NCBI RefSeq assembly: GCF_019697375.1
Contig: NZ_JAHCDI010000004.1
Location: 248,001-312,000 of the forward strand
Direction of reading: 5' to 3'
Length of the DNA: 64,000 nt
Origin: Micromonospora tarapacensis
Lineage (GTDB): Bacteria; Actinomycetota; Actinomycetes; Mycobacteriales; Micromonosporaceae
A model generated the notes under the pieces. The model searched no databases. It saw only the letters and a program-made list of their open reading frames with translations, and was not told where the DNA came from. Each line of letters starts with the position of its first letter. The first letter of the stretch is position 1. The position numbers and the translations under genes were made by a program. Below are positions 33,137 through 42,432 of the stretch, one piece after another.

Positions 33137-34324
33137 TCAAGCGGTCGCGGTCTCCTCCAGCACCCGGAAGGTGATGCCGGCGGCGGTGAGGCGGCCCAGC
33201 AGGGCGTCGCCCATCGCGGTGACCGGGGTGACCTGGCCCGAGGTCACCGGAAGGTCGTCCAGGGCCAGGCAGAGGCTCGACTCGGCGAGCATCTTGGCGG
33301 TCTCGTCGTACCCGGGGTCGCCGCCGGCGACCTCGGTCACCACCCGCCGGCCACCGCCCGAGCCGACGAACCGCACCGTGAACCACGACCTGGCTCGCCG
33401 CTCGGCGTCCGGCCCCTGCCCGGAGGAGAGCCGGCCGAGCAGCCAGCGCCGGGTCGGCGGCAGCTTCACCAGCCCGATCAGGGCGGCCAGCACCGCGCCG
33501 GCGGTCAGCACCGTCGGCAGCCGCCGCACGGACGCGAAGTGCCGGTAGCGGAAGTCCGGCCCGTACTCGGGTCGGGCCGCCGCCGAGCGGCGGACCACCT
33601 GCGGATCGATGGTCGGCAGCGGCACCGCCCAGCCGGGCAGGTCCCGCGAGCGGGCCAGCCGCCCCCGCTCGGCCCGGACCCGGCGGTCGGCCGGGCGGGG
33701 TTCGGCGGTGCGGCGCTCGCGGGCCGCCCGCGACGCCGCCTCGGTGCGCGAGAAGGAGATCAACGCCGAGTGGTACGTGCCGGCGGAGAACCGGCCCCCG
33801 GCTCGCACGTGTCCGTCCACCGTGATCGGCACGTCGGCGGGCAGTCGGTTGACGGTGAACCAGACGCCCAGGTCGTGCGGGATCGAGTCGAAGCCGCAGG
33901 CGTGCACCAACCGGGCACCGGTGCGGACCGCCTCGGCGTGGTGACGCAGGTACGTCAGGTCGACGAACTCCGGCTCGCCGGTGATGTCGAGGTAGTCGGT
34001 GCCGGCGGCGGCGCACGCGGCCACCAGCGGTTCCCCGTGACGGACGTACGGCCCGACGGTGCTGGCGATCACCCGGGTGCCCTCGGCCACCGCGCGCAAC
34101 GAGGCGGGGTCGGTGACATCGGCGGTGAGCAGCGGCAGCCCGGCCAGCGCCGGATCGATCGCGGCGAGCCGGTCGCGGACCGCGGCCAGCTTGCCGGGAT
34201 TGCGGCCGGCGATCGTCCAGCGCAGCCCCGGCGGGGCATGCCGGGCGAGGTACTCCGCGGTGAGCCCGCCGGTGAACCCGGTCGCCCCGAACAGCACGAC
34301 GTCGTACGACCGTTGCACAGCCAT
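33137..34324 (-). CDS. Saccharopine dehydrogenase-like NAD(P)-binding reductase
   Basis: 395 residues. The N-terminal Rossmann fold (DVVLFGATGFTGGLTAEYLA) and TVGPYVRHGEPLVAACAAAG then TDYLDITGE are typical of the saccharopine dehydrogenase-like family that includes the mycobacterial trans-acting enoyl reductase. A hydrophobic segment near 275-290 (TVLTAGAVLAALIGLVKL) is also usual. The substrate is unknown; lipid-related reduction is known for some members. Single gene, no operon partner, separated from the LuxR regulator by a divergent intergenic region. Confidence 0.82.
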   Translation of the reverse strand: MAVQRSYDVVLFGATGFTGGLTAEYLARHAPPGLRWTIAGRNPGKLAAVRDRLAAIDPALAGLPLLTADVTDPASLRAVAEGTRVIASTVGPYVRHGEPLVAACAAAGTDYLDITGEPEFVDLTYLRHHAEAVRTGARLVHACGFDSIPHDLGVWFTVNRLPADVPITVDGHVRAGGRFSAGTYHSALISFSRTEAASRAARERRTAEPRPADRRVRAERGRLARSRDLPGWAVPLPTIDPQVVRRSAAARPEYGPDFRYRHFASVRRLPTVLTAGAVLAALIGLVKLPPTRRWLLGRLSSGQGPDAERRARSWFTVRFVGSGGGRRVVTEVAGGDPGYDETAKMLAESSLCLALDDLPVTSGQVTPVTAMGDALLGRLTAAGITFRVLEETATA

Positions 34325-34432
34325 CCCGTGATCATGCCACCGCCCGCGGTGAACCCGGCTCCCCCCGAAGGGGTGAACCGGCGTGGGCGGGGTAACCGCC
34401 GGCCGCAGGACCGGGGGAGGAGGTACGCGTCC

Positions 34433-37331
34433 GTGGGGGTGGACCGGATGCCGGATGACCGCAGCACCGTCCGGGTCGAGGCGGCGGTCCGTACGCCGGC
34501 CGGACCGCCCCTGCTGGCGTCCCGGCTGACGCCCGCGGTGCCGCCCGAACCGGTGGTGCTGCGGCCCCGGCTGGCCCGGTTGCTCGACGAGGGGTGGCCC
34601 GCCCGGTCACCCTGGTCCGGGCCCCCGCGGGGTGGGGCAAGACCACGCTGCTCGCCGCCTGGCGCCGGGCGGTGGGCGAGGCCGCCCCCGACGCCCCGGC
34701 ACCGGCCTGGGTGTCGGTCGAGGTGGGCGACGACACCGACCGCCTCTGGTGGTACCTCACCGCCGCCCTGCGTTCGGTCACGGACCCGGCCGGGCCGCCG
34801 GTGCCCGACCGGGCGCCGCGCCCGGACGAACTGGAGGTGCTCGCCGCCACCCTGGCCGCCCGGGATCGGCCGGTGGTGCTGATCGTGGACGACCTGCACC
34901 GGATCACCGAACCGGCGGCGCTGGCCGGGCTGGAATTCCTGTTGCGTCACACCGAGCAGCGGCTGCGGCTGGTGGCGGCCGGTCGGACCGGCCTGCCGTT
35001 GGCGGTGCACCGGCTGCGGCTGGCCGGTGAACTCACCGAGATCGGCCCGGACGAGCTGGCGTTCACCGGCGACGAGACCGCCGATCTGCTCACCGCGCAC
35101 GGGGTGGCGGTACCGGTCGCCGCGGTGCGCCGGCTGCGGCAGCGGACCGAGGGCTGGGCGGCGGCGCTGCGGATCGCCGCGCTCGCGCTGCGCAACCAGC
35201 CGGACCCGGACCGCTGGATCACCCGGCTCGGTGGCGACCAGCCGGAGATCGCCGGCTACCTGCGGGCGGAGGTCCTCGCCGGGCTGGCACCGCCGGAGAT
35301 CGACCTGCTGCGCCGCACCGCCGTCGCCGACACCGTCTGCGCCGGTCTCGCGGGTGCGCTGACCGGCGACACGGATGCCGAGGGGCGCCTGAGTGGTCTC
35401 GCGCAGGACGCCGGCCTGCTCCGCCACGACGGTGGCCAGCCGGTCTGGTACCGGTGCCATCCACTCCTCGCCGACCTGCTGCACCGCGAGTTGGGTCGGC
35501 TGCCCGCCGACGAGCTGCACGACCTGCACCTGCGTGCGGCCGGGTGGTACGCCGGCAACGGCCGTCCCGCCGATGCGCTGCGGCACGCCCTGGCCGCTTC
35601 GGACTGGGTGCGGGCCGCCGACCTGTTCGTGGCCGGCTGGCCGGAACTCGTGCCGTACGAACCGGTCGCCGCTGGCGAGACCGCGCCGCCGCCGCCCGCG
35701 CCGGACCTGGTGGAGCGCGACCCGGAGCTCGGGTTGGCCTGCGCCGCGCAGCGCGCCCTGTGCGGCGACGCCGAGGGGGCGGGCGGCTACCTGCGGCTCG
35801 CCGCCGGGCACGCCGGCCGGCTGCCCGAGCCGCGCCGAACCCGGTTCGGGCGGCTGGTCGCCGCGGTCGAGCTCACGCTGGCCCGGCTGGCGGGCGAACC
35901 CGCCGCCGTCCGTTCCGCCGCCGTCCGCCTGCTCGCCACCGGCGGCGGGAACCGACCCGGCGTGCCCGACACGGACCCCACCGGAGCGCCCAGCACCGGC
36001 CGGGTGCCCGCCGGCCCGGATCCGGTGCCCGCGGGGACGGAGGGTCTGGTCGCCGGAGCGTCCGCGACCGGCTCTGCCGCGGGGCCGCGAGGGGACGCCG
36101 GTGGCGAGGCCGACGTGCGGGCGGTGGCCGGTACCGCGCTGGCGTCGCTCGCGCTGGACGCGGGAGACCTGGCCGTGGCGGCGACCGGGTTCGTGGCGGC
36201 GCTGGCCGCCGCCCGGGACGCGGGCCGGCCGCGCACGGAGCTGGTCTGCGCCAGCCGGTGGGCCCTGCTCGTGGCGCTGCGCGGCCAGCTGCGCACGGCC
36301 GAGGAGGCGGCCTGGGCGGCGCTGGCGCTGCCGCCCTGCCAGGGCTGGTCGGCGCAGCTCGACTGCGGGTACGCCCACCTGGCGTTGGCCGTCGTCGCGT
36401 TGCACCGGGACCAGCCGGCGGAGGCCGAGGCGAACCTGGCGCTGGCCGCACCGGCGGGCGGGGATCCGCCGGCCGCCGCGGTGGCGGCCTGGTGCCGGGC
36501 CCAGCTGCGCTCCGACGAGGGGAGCTGAGCACGGCCCACCGGCTGCTGGTGGAGGCCCGGACCGGGTGGGCCGGCCGCGCCGGCGAGTTGGGGTCGTTGC
36601 TGATCGCCGCCGAGGTCGCCCTGCACGGCGTCCGGGATGACGTGCGGACCGCCCGGGAGCTGGCCGGTGACCGCCCGGCCGGGCCGGTGTCGGAGGCGAC
36701 GTCGGCGCCGGTGCCCGGGACGGCGGCCCCGCCGGCGGTCGCCGCCCCGCTGGCCGTCGCGGCGGCCCGGGTCGAACTGCGCGCCGGTGATCGGCGTGCC
36801 GCCGGGCACCTGCTGCCGGACTGGTCCGCGGGGCCGGCGGCCGACTGGGCGCTGCCGGTACGCCTCGACGCCGCGCTGCTCGCCGCGCTGCTCGCCGCGC
36901 GCGACGGCGACCACCGGCGGGCCGGCCGGACGCTGGAGCAGGCGCTCGAACTGGCCGCCCCGGACGGCTACCGCCGCCCGTTCACCCAAGCCGAGCCGGA
37001 GCTGCGGGACCTGCTCACCGCGCACCTCGACTCCGGTACGGCGCACTGGTCGCTGGTGAGCGACCTGGTCCGGACCGCCGACGCACCACCCGGGCCGGCG
37101 ACCACCGCGACGCCGGGCGCACCGGTGGCGCCGCTCGACGAACCGCTGACCGAGCGGGAGCTGACCATCCTGCGGTACCTGCAGAGCATCCTGTCCAACG
37201 TGGAGATCGCCGCCGAACTGTCGGTCTCGGTCAACACGATCAAGACCCACGTCCGCAACATCTACCGCAAGCTCGACGCCACCCGCCGCCGCGACGCCGT
37301 CCGTCGCGCCCGCCAACTCCACCTGATCTGA
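34433..37331 (+). CDS. Large LuxR-family (LAL) regulator with two apparent frameshifts
   Basis: Three frames join into about 966 residues: frame one from GTG 34433 (GGAGG 9 nt upstream; GPPLLASRLTP ... RLARLLDEG), frame two with the P-loop (TLVRAPAGWGKTTLLAAW) to about 36,520, frame three to 37331. The last carries a TPR-like region and a LuxR HTH (LTERELTILRYLQSILSNVE, VNTIKTHVRNIYRKLDATRR). MalT/LAL regulators bind ATP and an inducer and activate transcription. Junctions are at GGGG 34591-34594 and GGGG 36519-36522; one extra G at each restores a continuous family-like sequence (DEGVARPVTL; SDEGELSTAHRL). Undercalled bases are more likely than a pseudogene, but the latter is not excluded. 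Confidence 0.75.
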
Positions 37332-37383
37332 CCGCCGCCGCAGCGTGGGGCTGGCTGGGTGGGTGGTGGGGTTCGGGTTCGCG

Positions 37384-37944
37384 TCAGGGGGTGGCCGCGG
37401 CGTCGACGGCGGTCAGCAGGGTGGCCAGGTCGAAGTCACCGTCGTGGCGGACACCGTTGACGAACAGGGTGGGGGTGGCGTCCACCCCGCTGCGGATGGC
37501 GCCGACGAAGTCGTGCCGGATCCGGTCCCCGTGGGCGTGCCGTGCGATCTCCGCCTCCACCTCGTCCACCGGCAGGCCGAACTGCTCGACGCCGAGGGTC
37601 AGGTGCACCGGGTCGAGCTGGTCCTGGTGTTCGTAGAGCCAGTCGTGCATCTCCCAGAACCGGCCCCGCCGGCCGGCGGCCTCGGCGGCCTCGGCGGCGC
37701 GTTCCGCGTACGGGTGGAGGTTCGCGATCGGGAAGTGGCGATAGGCGAGGCGTACGGTCTCGGACCGCTGCCGCAGCACCTCCCGCAGATTGGCGTGCGC
37801 CAGACCGCAGAACGGGCACTGGAAGTCGCCGTACTGGACGAGCGTCACCGGGGCGTCCACCGGGCCCCGGAGGTGGTCGTGCTCCGTGACGGGTGTGCGC
37901 AGTCGCGCAGTGACCTGCAGTGGCGTGGTCAGCCGATCGGTCAT
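37384..37944 (-). CDS. DsbA-family thiol-disulfide oxidoreductase-like protein
   Basis: 186 residues from ATG 37944 (an in-frame ATG is at 37950). Thioredoxin fold with LVQYGDFQCPFCGLAH, active site CPFC, a helical insertion, and the cis-Pro loop GVDATPTLFVNG. No signal peptide is visible, so a cytoplasmic DsbA/FrnE-like role is more likely than a secreted one. In actinomycetes such proteins often sit beside Na+/H+ antiporters or stress genes; here the next gene on the strand encodes BON domains. Confidence 0.85.
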   Translation of the reverse strand: MTDRLTTPLQVTARLRTPVTEHDHLRGPVDAPVTLVQYGDFQCPFCGLAHANLREVLRQRSETVRLAYRHFPIANLHPYAERAAEAAEAAGRRGRFWEMHDWLYEHQDQLDPVHLTLGVEQFGLPVDEVEAEIARHAHGDRIRHDFVGAIRSGVDATPTLFVNGVRHDGDFDLATLLTAVDAAATP

Positions 37945-38022
37945 ACCCACCAGCCTCGTACCGGGCCGGGTGAACGCGGCTCACCCGGCCCGGGTGGTTC
38001 GCCCCCGGCCCGGCCTTGCCTC

Positions 38023-38712
38023 TCAGCGCAGCACCGGGGCGACCGCGATGTGGTTCTGCACCTCGCGGATGCCCGGGGCGGACCAGACGACCCGTTCCAC
38101 CTCGGCACGTTCGGGCATCGAGTGCACCAGCCCGCTCAGCAGCACCGTGTCGCCGTGGATGCGTACCGTCACCTGCTCCGCGTCGGTGGCACGGTTGCGG
38201 GCGAGCGCGTCGACGATGCGCTGGGCCAGGACCGCGCCGTCCGGGCGTACCGGTGGCCGTACGGTGATGCCGTTGCTGACCCCGCGTACGCCGTTGAGCC
38301 GGCCGACCGCCTGTTCGGCGGCGCGGCGCTGGTACTCCCACTCGACCTCGCCGTGCAGGGTGACCCAGCCCTGTGAGACCGTCACGTCCAGCTCGTCCAC
38401 CGGCACGAACGCCTGCCACTGCAGGGCGTGCTCGACCGCGGCGGCGATCTCCGGGTCGGTGCGTTCCGCGCCGCTGACCAGCCGAACCGCGAGGTCGTTG
38501 GCGACCGCCCGGACCCGGGCGACCCGGTGCGCGGCCCGCTCCGCCGCCCATTTCTTGGCGTAGCTGTCCACCCGCCCGGTCAGCGTCACCACGCCCTCGG
38601 CGACGGTCACCCCGATCTCGTGCGGCCGCAGCCGGGGCTCCCAGTCGAGTTCGTCGAGCACCGCGGACCGGATGTCCTGATCGGCGTGGTTGATCGTCGA
38701 GATGCTGGCCAT
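38023..38712 (-). CDS. Triple BON-domain protein
   Basis: 229 residues from ATG 38712 (GGGAG 6 nt upstream). Three BON domains of about 65 residues: IRSAVLDELDWEPRL then GVVTLTGRVDSYAKKWAAER; IAAAVEHALQW then GWVTLHGEVEWEYQRRAAEQ; LAQRIVDALARN then DTVLLSGLVHSMPERAEVER. BON domains bind phospholipid in periplasmic proteins (OsmY), but cytoplasmic versions without signal peptide, as here, are common in stress regulons of actinomycetes. Near the DsbA-like gene in the same direction. Confidence 0.9.
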   Translation of the reverse strand: MASISTINHADQDIRSAVLDELDWEPRLRPHEIGVTVAEGVVTLTGRVDSYAKKWAAERAAHRVARVRAVANDLAVRLVSGAERTDPEIAAAVEHALQWQAFVPVDELDVTVSQGWVTLHGEVEWEYQRRAAEQAVGRLNGVRGVSNGITVRPPVRPDGAVLAQRIVDALARNRATDAEQVTVRIHGDTVLLSGLVHSMPERAEVERVVWSAPGIREVQNHIAVAPVLR

Positions 38713-38967
38713 CGGTCGCTCCCTTCTCGCCGGGTGGCGCGGACCGGGGCCGGGTCCGCAGCATGGTGGTCCGCCCGGCACGCACCGAGCCTGGCGGCCG
38801 TTCGGATGACTCGGCCCCACCTGGATCGGGTGAGACCCGCGCGTCCCCGGCGGTGGGCTCGGTATCGCCGCCTGCGGCCCCCGAGGCCCGGCCCAAGGCC
38901 AGCACGGCGGGGGCCCCGTCCGACCGCCATGGTCGGGCGGGGCCCGTCGAGGTGCCGCCGACCGTCG

Positions 38968-39381
38968 TCAGCTGGCGGGGTTGGTGGGGTCGGCGGGGGA
39001 GTCGGGCCGCTCCAGGTCGACGAACTCGATGTCGTCCGCAGCCCGGTCGCGGCTGCCGGCGGCCCGCGCGGCCGTGCCGGCGGCCCAGCCGACCGCGGCG
39101 CCGACCAGGGCCGCGCCGATCAGCAACGTCCAGGGCAGGGCGGGGCGGCGCCCGGCGAGGGCGTCGAGTGCGCGGGTGGCCCGGGTACGGGCCTCGTCGG
39201 CGGCCGATCCCACCACGTCGCCGGCCTCGTCGGCCAGGCCGGCTGAGCCGTGGCGGGCGGAGCGAGCGGTGTCGCGGATGCTGTCTCCGGCGGTGCTCAC
39301 CGCTGAGACGAGGTGTTGCCATGCCTGATCCGCGATCCGTTCCGGCTTGCTGCGGTGCTCCAGCACTTTGATTCCGAACAT
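38968..39381 (-). CDS. Membrane-anchored stress-type protein with Ala-rich helix
   Basis: 137 residues from ATG 39381, with an excellent GAGGAGG 8 nt upstream. A charged helical N-terminus (KVLEHRSKPERIADQAWQHL) and an amphipathic repeat region (DTARSARHGSAGLADEAGDV) precede a single membrane helix (about 88-112, TLLIGAALVGAAVGWAAGTA). YtxH/DUF-like general-stress membrane proteins look similar. Gap of 255 nt to the BON gene downstream. Confidence 0.6.
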   Translation of the reverse strand: MFGIKVLEHRSKPERIADQAWQHLVSAVSTAGDSIRDTARSARHGSAGLADEAGDVVGSAADEARTRATRALDALAGRRPALPWTLLIGAALVGAAVGWAAGTAARAAGSRDRAADDIEFVDLERPDSPADPTNPAS

Positions 39382-39530
39382 GGTGGTTACCTCCTCGACG
39401 GTGCCGAAGCCGCTGCGCTGCTCAACGTCGGCGGCGTTGCCTGGCGTGTGGCGGTTCGCCATCGGGGGCTGTGCCCCGACCGATGGCGCCACAAACCACC
39501 TGGTAGCCGTTCTGCGACCAGGTGGTGTGA

Positions 39531-39677
39531 TCAGTGGGAAACGACCGCGGCGACGGCCCCTCGGGCGAAGTCGTCGTCATCGTCGTCATCGTCGTCGCCC
39601 CCGCCGCCGAACCCGCAGGCCAGCATGAGGGCGAGCAGGGCACTGACGCCGGCCAGCGCAGCGAGTCTACGGAGCAT
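39531..39677 (-). CDS. 48-residue lipoprotein with poly-aspartate stretch
   Basis: 48 codons from ATG 39677 (GAGGA upstream). It starts MLRRLAALAGVSALLALMLA and has a lipobox LMLAC with Cys at 21, then GFGGGG, nine consecutive Asp, and FARGAVAAVVSH. The Asp run suggests a surface-exposed cation-binding or low-complexity tail. Short length and low complexity make it uncertain, but start signal, lipobox and stop fit together. Confidence 0.5.
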   Translation of the reverse strand: MLRRLAALAGVSALLALMLACGFGGGGDDDDDDDDDFARGAVAAVVSH

Positions 39678-40012
39678 TCGTGCCGTCCTCTCGTTGTACG
39701 GTCACCCGTGATGCTAGGCACACCGCGCCACCGGCGCCCGTCGAGCGGCGTCGGGAAGTTGTCGAACGGCACGCCGGGCGGGCGGGGATCTGGGCGGGCC
39801 GGCGTCGGCCCGGTACCCTGGTTCGGCGACGCCGGCCCGGCCGGGCGTCGAGCGATATGGCAGATAAAGTGCGGATAGGGGCGATTTGGCGCGCCAGTGT
39901 CCGTGAATTGCTCATCCCGAGGGGTGGCGACCGAGGCCGTCGGAGGAATACTCTCGGTCGCGGCCCGCGTACTGATGAGGCGCCCGTCGTACGGGCGAGT
40001 GGAGGTGCTCGC
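39678..40012. other. Divergent intergenic region upstream of the STAS gene
   Basis: 335 nt between the small lipoprotein and the STAS gene. It should hold both promoters. The segment 39850-39910 is less GC-rich than its surroundings (GATATGGCAGATAAAGTGCG) and is the best place for the plus-strand promoter. No supportable gene. Confidence 0.4.
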
Positions 40013-40378
40013 GTGAGCCTGACGATCCTGCAGACGGTTCGGCCCGGTGGTGTCATCGAGATCGCCCCGCGGGGCGAGATCGACGTCGACACCGCGTACG
40101 AGGTGAAAGAGGCCATTGCCGAAGTGCTGGCCAAGGGGCGTCCGGCCCGGATCGAGCTCAACATGCGGCTGGTCACCTTCATCGATTCGGTGGGCATCAG
40201 CGCGATGGTCGCCGGCTTCCAGACCGCCGAGGTCAGCGGCGTGAAACTGGTCGTCATCGAGCCGAGCCGGTTCGTGCACCGGCAGCTCTGGGTGACCGGC
40301 CTGCTCGGCCTCTTCGGTGCGCCCGAGCCGTACTACGCCGGTGCCGCCGCGGCTCGCGAGGTGCTCCCCGGCGCCTGA
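40013..40378 (+). CDS. STAS-domain anti-sigma factor antagonist
   Basis: 121 residues from GTG 40013 with GGAGG 7 nt upstream. A complete STAS domain: IEIAPRGEIDVDTAYEVKEA, then RLVTFIDSVGISAMVAGFQT, where the Ser of DSVGIS is the expected phosphorylation site. Such proteins release sigma factors by binding RsbW-like kinases when dephosphorylated. No kinase or sigma gene is adjacent, so the partner is encoded elsewhere. Confidence 0.88.
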   Translation: MSLTILQTVRPGGVIEIAPRGEIDVDTAYEVKEAIAEVLAKGRPARIELNMRLVTFIDSVGISAMVAGFQTAEVSGVKLVVIEPSRFVHRQLWVTGLLGLFGAPEPYYAGAAAAREVLPGA

Positions 40379-40415
40379 GCGTGCCGGCGCCCGACCGGGG
40401 CCGCAGCCCGCGGTC

Positions 40416-41255
40416 CTAGGGCGTGCGTGGAAGTCCCTGGCCGAGGTCGGACAGGTCGACGTCGGCCACCTCGGTGATCGCCCGGACCGCGGTCACCGTT
40501 GCGTAACCGGCGGCGAGCAGGGCCAGGTCCGTGCCGGGCTGCGCCGCCTGGCCGGGCTCCTCCAGCGAGGTGCGTACGAAGCCGTGGCCGGATTCGGCGA
40601 CGGTCATCTGCACCTGGCCGAACGTCGCCAGGGTGGCCCGGCGCACCCCCCGAAGCCGGCCGAGCGGCAGATCCGGCGAGTTGACGTTGAGCACGCTCTC
40701 CCCGGGCCGGTCGGTCAACCGGGGGAGCAGGTCGAGGGCGACCCGGGCGGCGGTGGCCCAGTTCCGTTCGGCGTCGCGGACGAGGGCGGCGGCGGCCACG
40801 GCGGCGCCCCCGCTGGCCGCGGTGGCCTCGCCGGCCGAGAGTACGTCCAGCGACACCGCCATGGCCCGGCACCCGTTGGCGGCGGCGGTGAAGGCGGCAC
40901 CCACCGTGCCGGAGTGCAGCACCGCCCGCCCCGCGTTGGCGCCCCGGTTGATGCCGGAGAGCAGCACGGACGGCGGCGGCCCGAACGCGCCGTGCACGGC
41001 GATGAGCGCGATGAAACCGGGCGAGCCGCCGACGCCGAACGCCGGTACCCCGTCGAGTCCGGGCAGCGGGTGCTCGTGGACCACCACCTGCCCGTCCTGC
41101 TCCACGGCGCTCATCGCGGCGCTGGTGCCGCTCGCTTCCTCGATGGGGGCGGCCACCACCACGTCCAGTCCCCGGTCCACCGCGGCCCGGGCCAGTGCCT
41201 GGATGCCGGGCGCGGCGATCCCGTCGTCATTGGTGATCAGCACCCGTAGCGTCAT
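40416..41255 (-). CDS. surE: 5'/3'-nucleotidase SurE
   Basis: 279 residues. SurE removes phosphate from nucleoside monophosphates and needs a divalent metal. The N-terminal metal site is VLITNDDGIAAPGIQAL (two Asp), then SGTSAAMS and SVLLSGINRGANAG with the metal Asn; HSGTVGAAF completes the active site. Start overlaps the stop of the PfkB gene by 4 nt (ATGA), a pairing that suggests nucleotide or sugar-phosphate salvage. Confidence 0.93.
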   Translation of the reverse strand: MTLRVLITNDDGIAAPGIQALARAAVDRGLDVVVAAPIEEASGTSAAMSAVEQDGQVVVHEHPLPGLDGVPAFGVGGSPGFIALIAVHGAFGPPPSVLLSGINRGANAGRAVLHSGTVGAAFTAAANGCRAMAVSLDVLSAGEATAASGGAAVAAAALVRDAERNWATAARVALDLLPRLTDRPGESVLNVNSPDLPLGRLRGVRRATLATFGQVQMTVAESGHGFVRTSLEEPGQAAQPGTDLALLAAGYATVTAVRAITEVADVDLSDLGQGLPRTP

Positions 41256-42232
41256 CGCCCGCCCGCCCGCTGGGCCAGTTCGTCGGGGGTGGTGCGCTCC
41301 TGCGCCCGGCTGCCCGCCGGCTCCAGCCGGACCCGGTCCACCAGGCCGGTGATCGAATCGAGCCGGCCGGTACCCAGTCCGTGCCGGGTGACGTTCAGCG
41401 CGCCGGCCGCCGCGCCGGTGCGGATCGCCGTGCGTACGTCGCCGCCCCCGGCGACCACGGCGGCCACACCGGCGGTCATCGAGTCGCCCGCGCCCCGTGG
41501 GTCGGCCGCCTCCAACCGGGGCATCCGCACCTCGAATGCCTCGCCGTCGACAAGCGCCAACGCCGGCTGGTCGGCCCGGCTCACCAGGACGTTCTCGGCA
41601 CCGGAGGCGTGCAGGTCGTACATCGCGCGGGTGAGCTGCTCCTCGTCGTCGCCGGCCGCCCGGCCGTCGGCGATCAGTTCCTCGTGGCTGACCTTGAGGA
41701 AGAAGACGCCGGCGTCCAGGACTGCCGTGAGGTGCTCGCCGGAGAGGTCCACCACCACCCGTCCGCCGTTGGTGGCCAGGTCGGCGGCGAAACGCCGGTA
41801 GAGGTCCGCGGGGACCAGCGTGGGGTCGTTCGGCCCGCTCAGCACGCTCACCGGCGCGCGCAGCCCCTCGCCGAGCGCCAGGTTGTACAACTCGTCGAGC
41901 TCATGGCGGCTCAGCGGCTGCCCCACCACGTCGACGACCTCGCGGCGGCTGCCCTCGCGGCGGTCGTGCACGTAACCACCGCTCCCGCCGGAGTCGCGTG
42001 CCACCGCCTTGAGGTGGACCCCCTCGCTGGCCAGCAACGGCTCCAGCACCTGTCCGATCTCGCCGCCGAGCGCCGTGCACAGCACGACGTCGACGCCGAG
42101 CGAGAGCACCATCCGGGCCTGCCAGATCCCCTGCCCGCCGGGATGCAGGTGCAGTTCCGGCGCGTCGTTCGGCTGCTCGATCGTGACGGTCAGCTGTGGG
42201 GTCGGTGCGAAGACCATGACGTGCCCGCTCAC
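41252..42232 (-). CDS. PfkB-family carbohydrate kinase
   Basis: 326 residues from GTG 42232, preferred because it precedes the conserved start (VSGHVMVFAPTPQLTVTIE); upstream in-frame codons are Arg-rich and unlikely. PfkB motifs: LHLHPGGQGIWQARMVLSLG near the N-terminus and DPRGAGDSMTAGVAAVVAGG with the catalytic Asp of GAGD. The first part (PTPQLTVTIEQP; GGQGIWQA) resembles 1-phosphofructokinase/tagatose-6-phosphate kinase-type enzymes. Coupled to surE. Substrate unknown. Confidence 0.85.
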   Translation of the reverse strand: MSGHVMVFAPTPQLTVTIEQPNDAPELHLHPGGQGIWQARMVLSLGVDVVLCTALGGEIGQVLEPLLASEGVHLKAVARDSGGSGGYVHDRREGSRREVVDVVGQPLSRHELDELYNLALGEGLRAPVSVLSGPNDPTLVPADLYRRFAADLATNGGRVVVDLSGEHLTAVLDAGVFFLKVSHEELIADGRAAGDDEEQLTRAMYDLHASGAENVLVSRADQPALALVDGEAFEVRMPRLEAADPRGAGDSMTAGVAAVVAGGGDVRTAIRTGAAAGALNVTRHGLGTGRLDSITGLVDRVRLEPAGSRAQERTTPDELAQRAGGR

Positions 42233-42386
42233 CCGGCGTACCCGCGCATTCCGACGTCCCTCGGTCCGTCCATGCCCGTTCCTCCTGTTCGCGGCGAATG
42301 TCCGCTCCCCTGCTCGACGGTAACCAGGGAGGCGCGACGGCGCGCGCCGGAGGGAGGATGCCCCGCCGGGCAACGGTGGAAACGCG

Positions 42387-42425
42387 GCACGGGGGTGGAC
42401 CGCCGACGGCAGCCCACCCCGGTGC
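42387..42425 (-). terminator. Hairpin after the peptidoglycan hydrolase gene
   Basis: Arms 42387-42398 and 42414-42425 pair over 12 bp with one mismatch (GCACGGGGGTGG type), loop 15 nt. It lies 8 nt beyond the stop at 42433 on the minus strand. Confidence 0.5.
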
Positions 42426-42432
42426 CGTGGGG

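Noticed and set aside
30749..34882. Very long plus-strand open frame of 1,377 codons
   Set aside because: It runs antisense to serS, the MerR-clamp gene and the reductase, which all have clear family motifs. Long antisense frames are usual at this G+C, and the translation is low-complexity.
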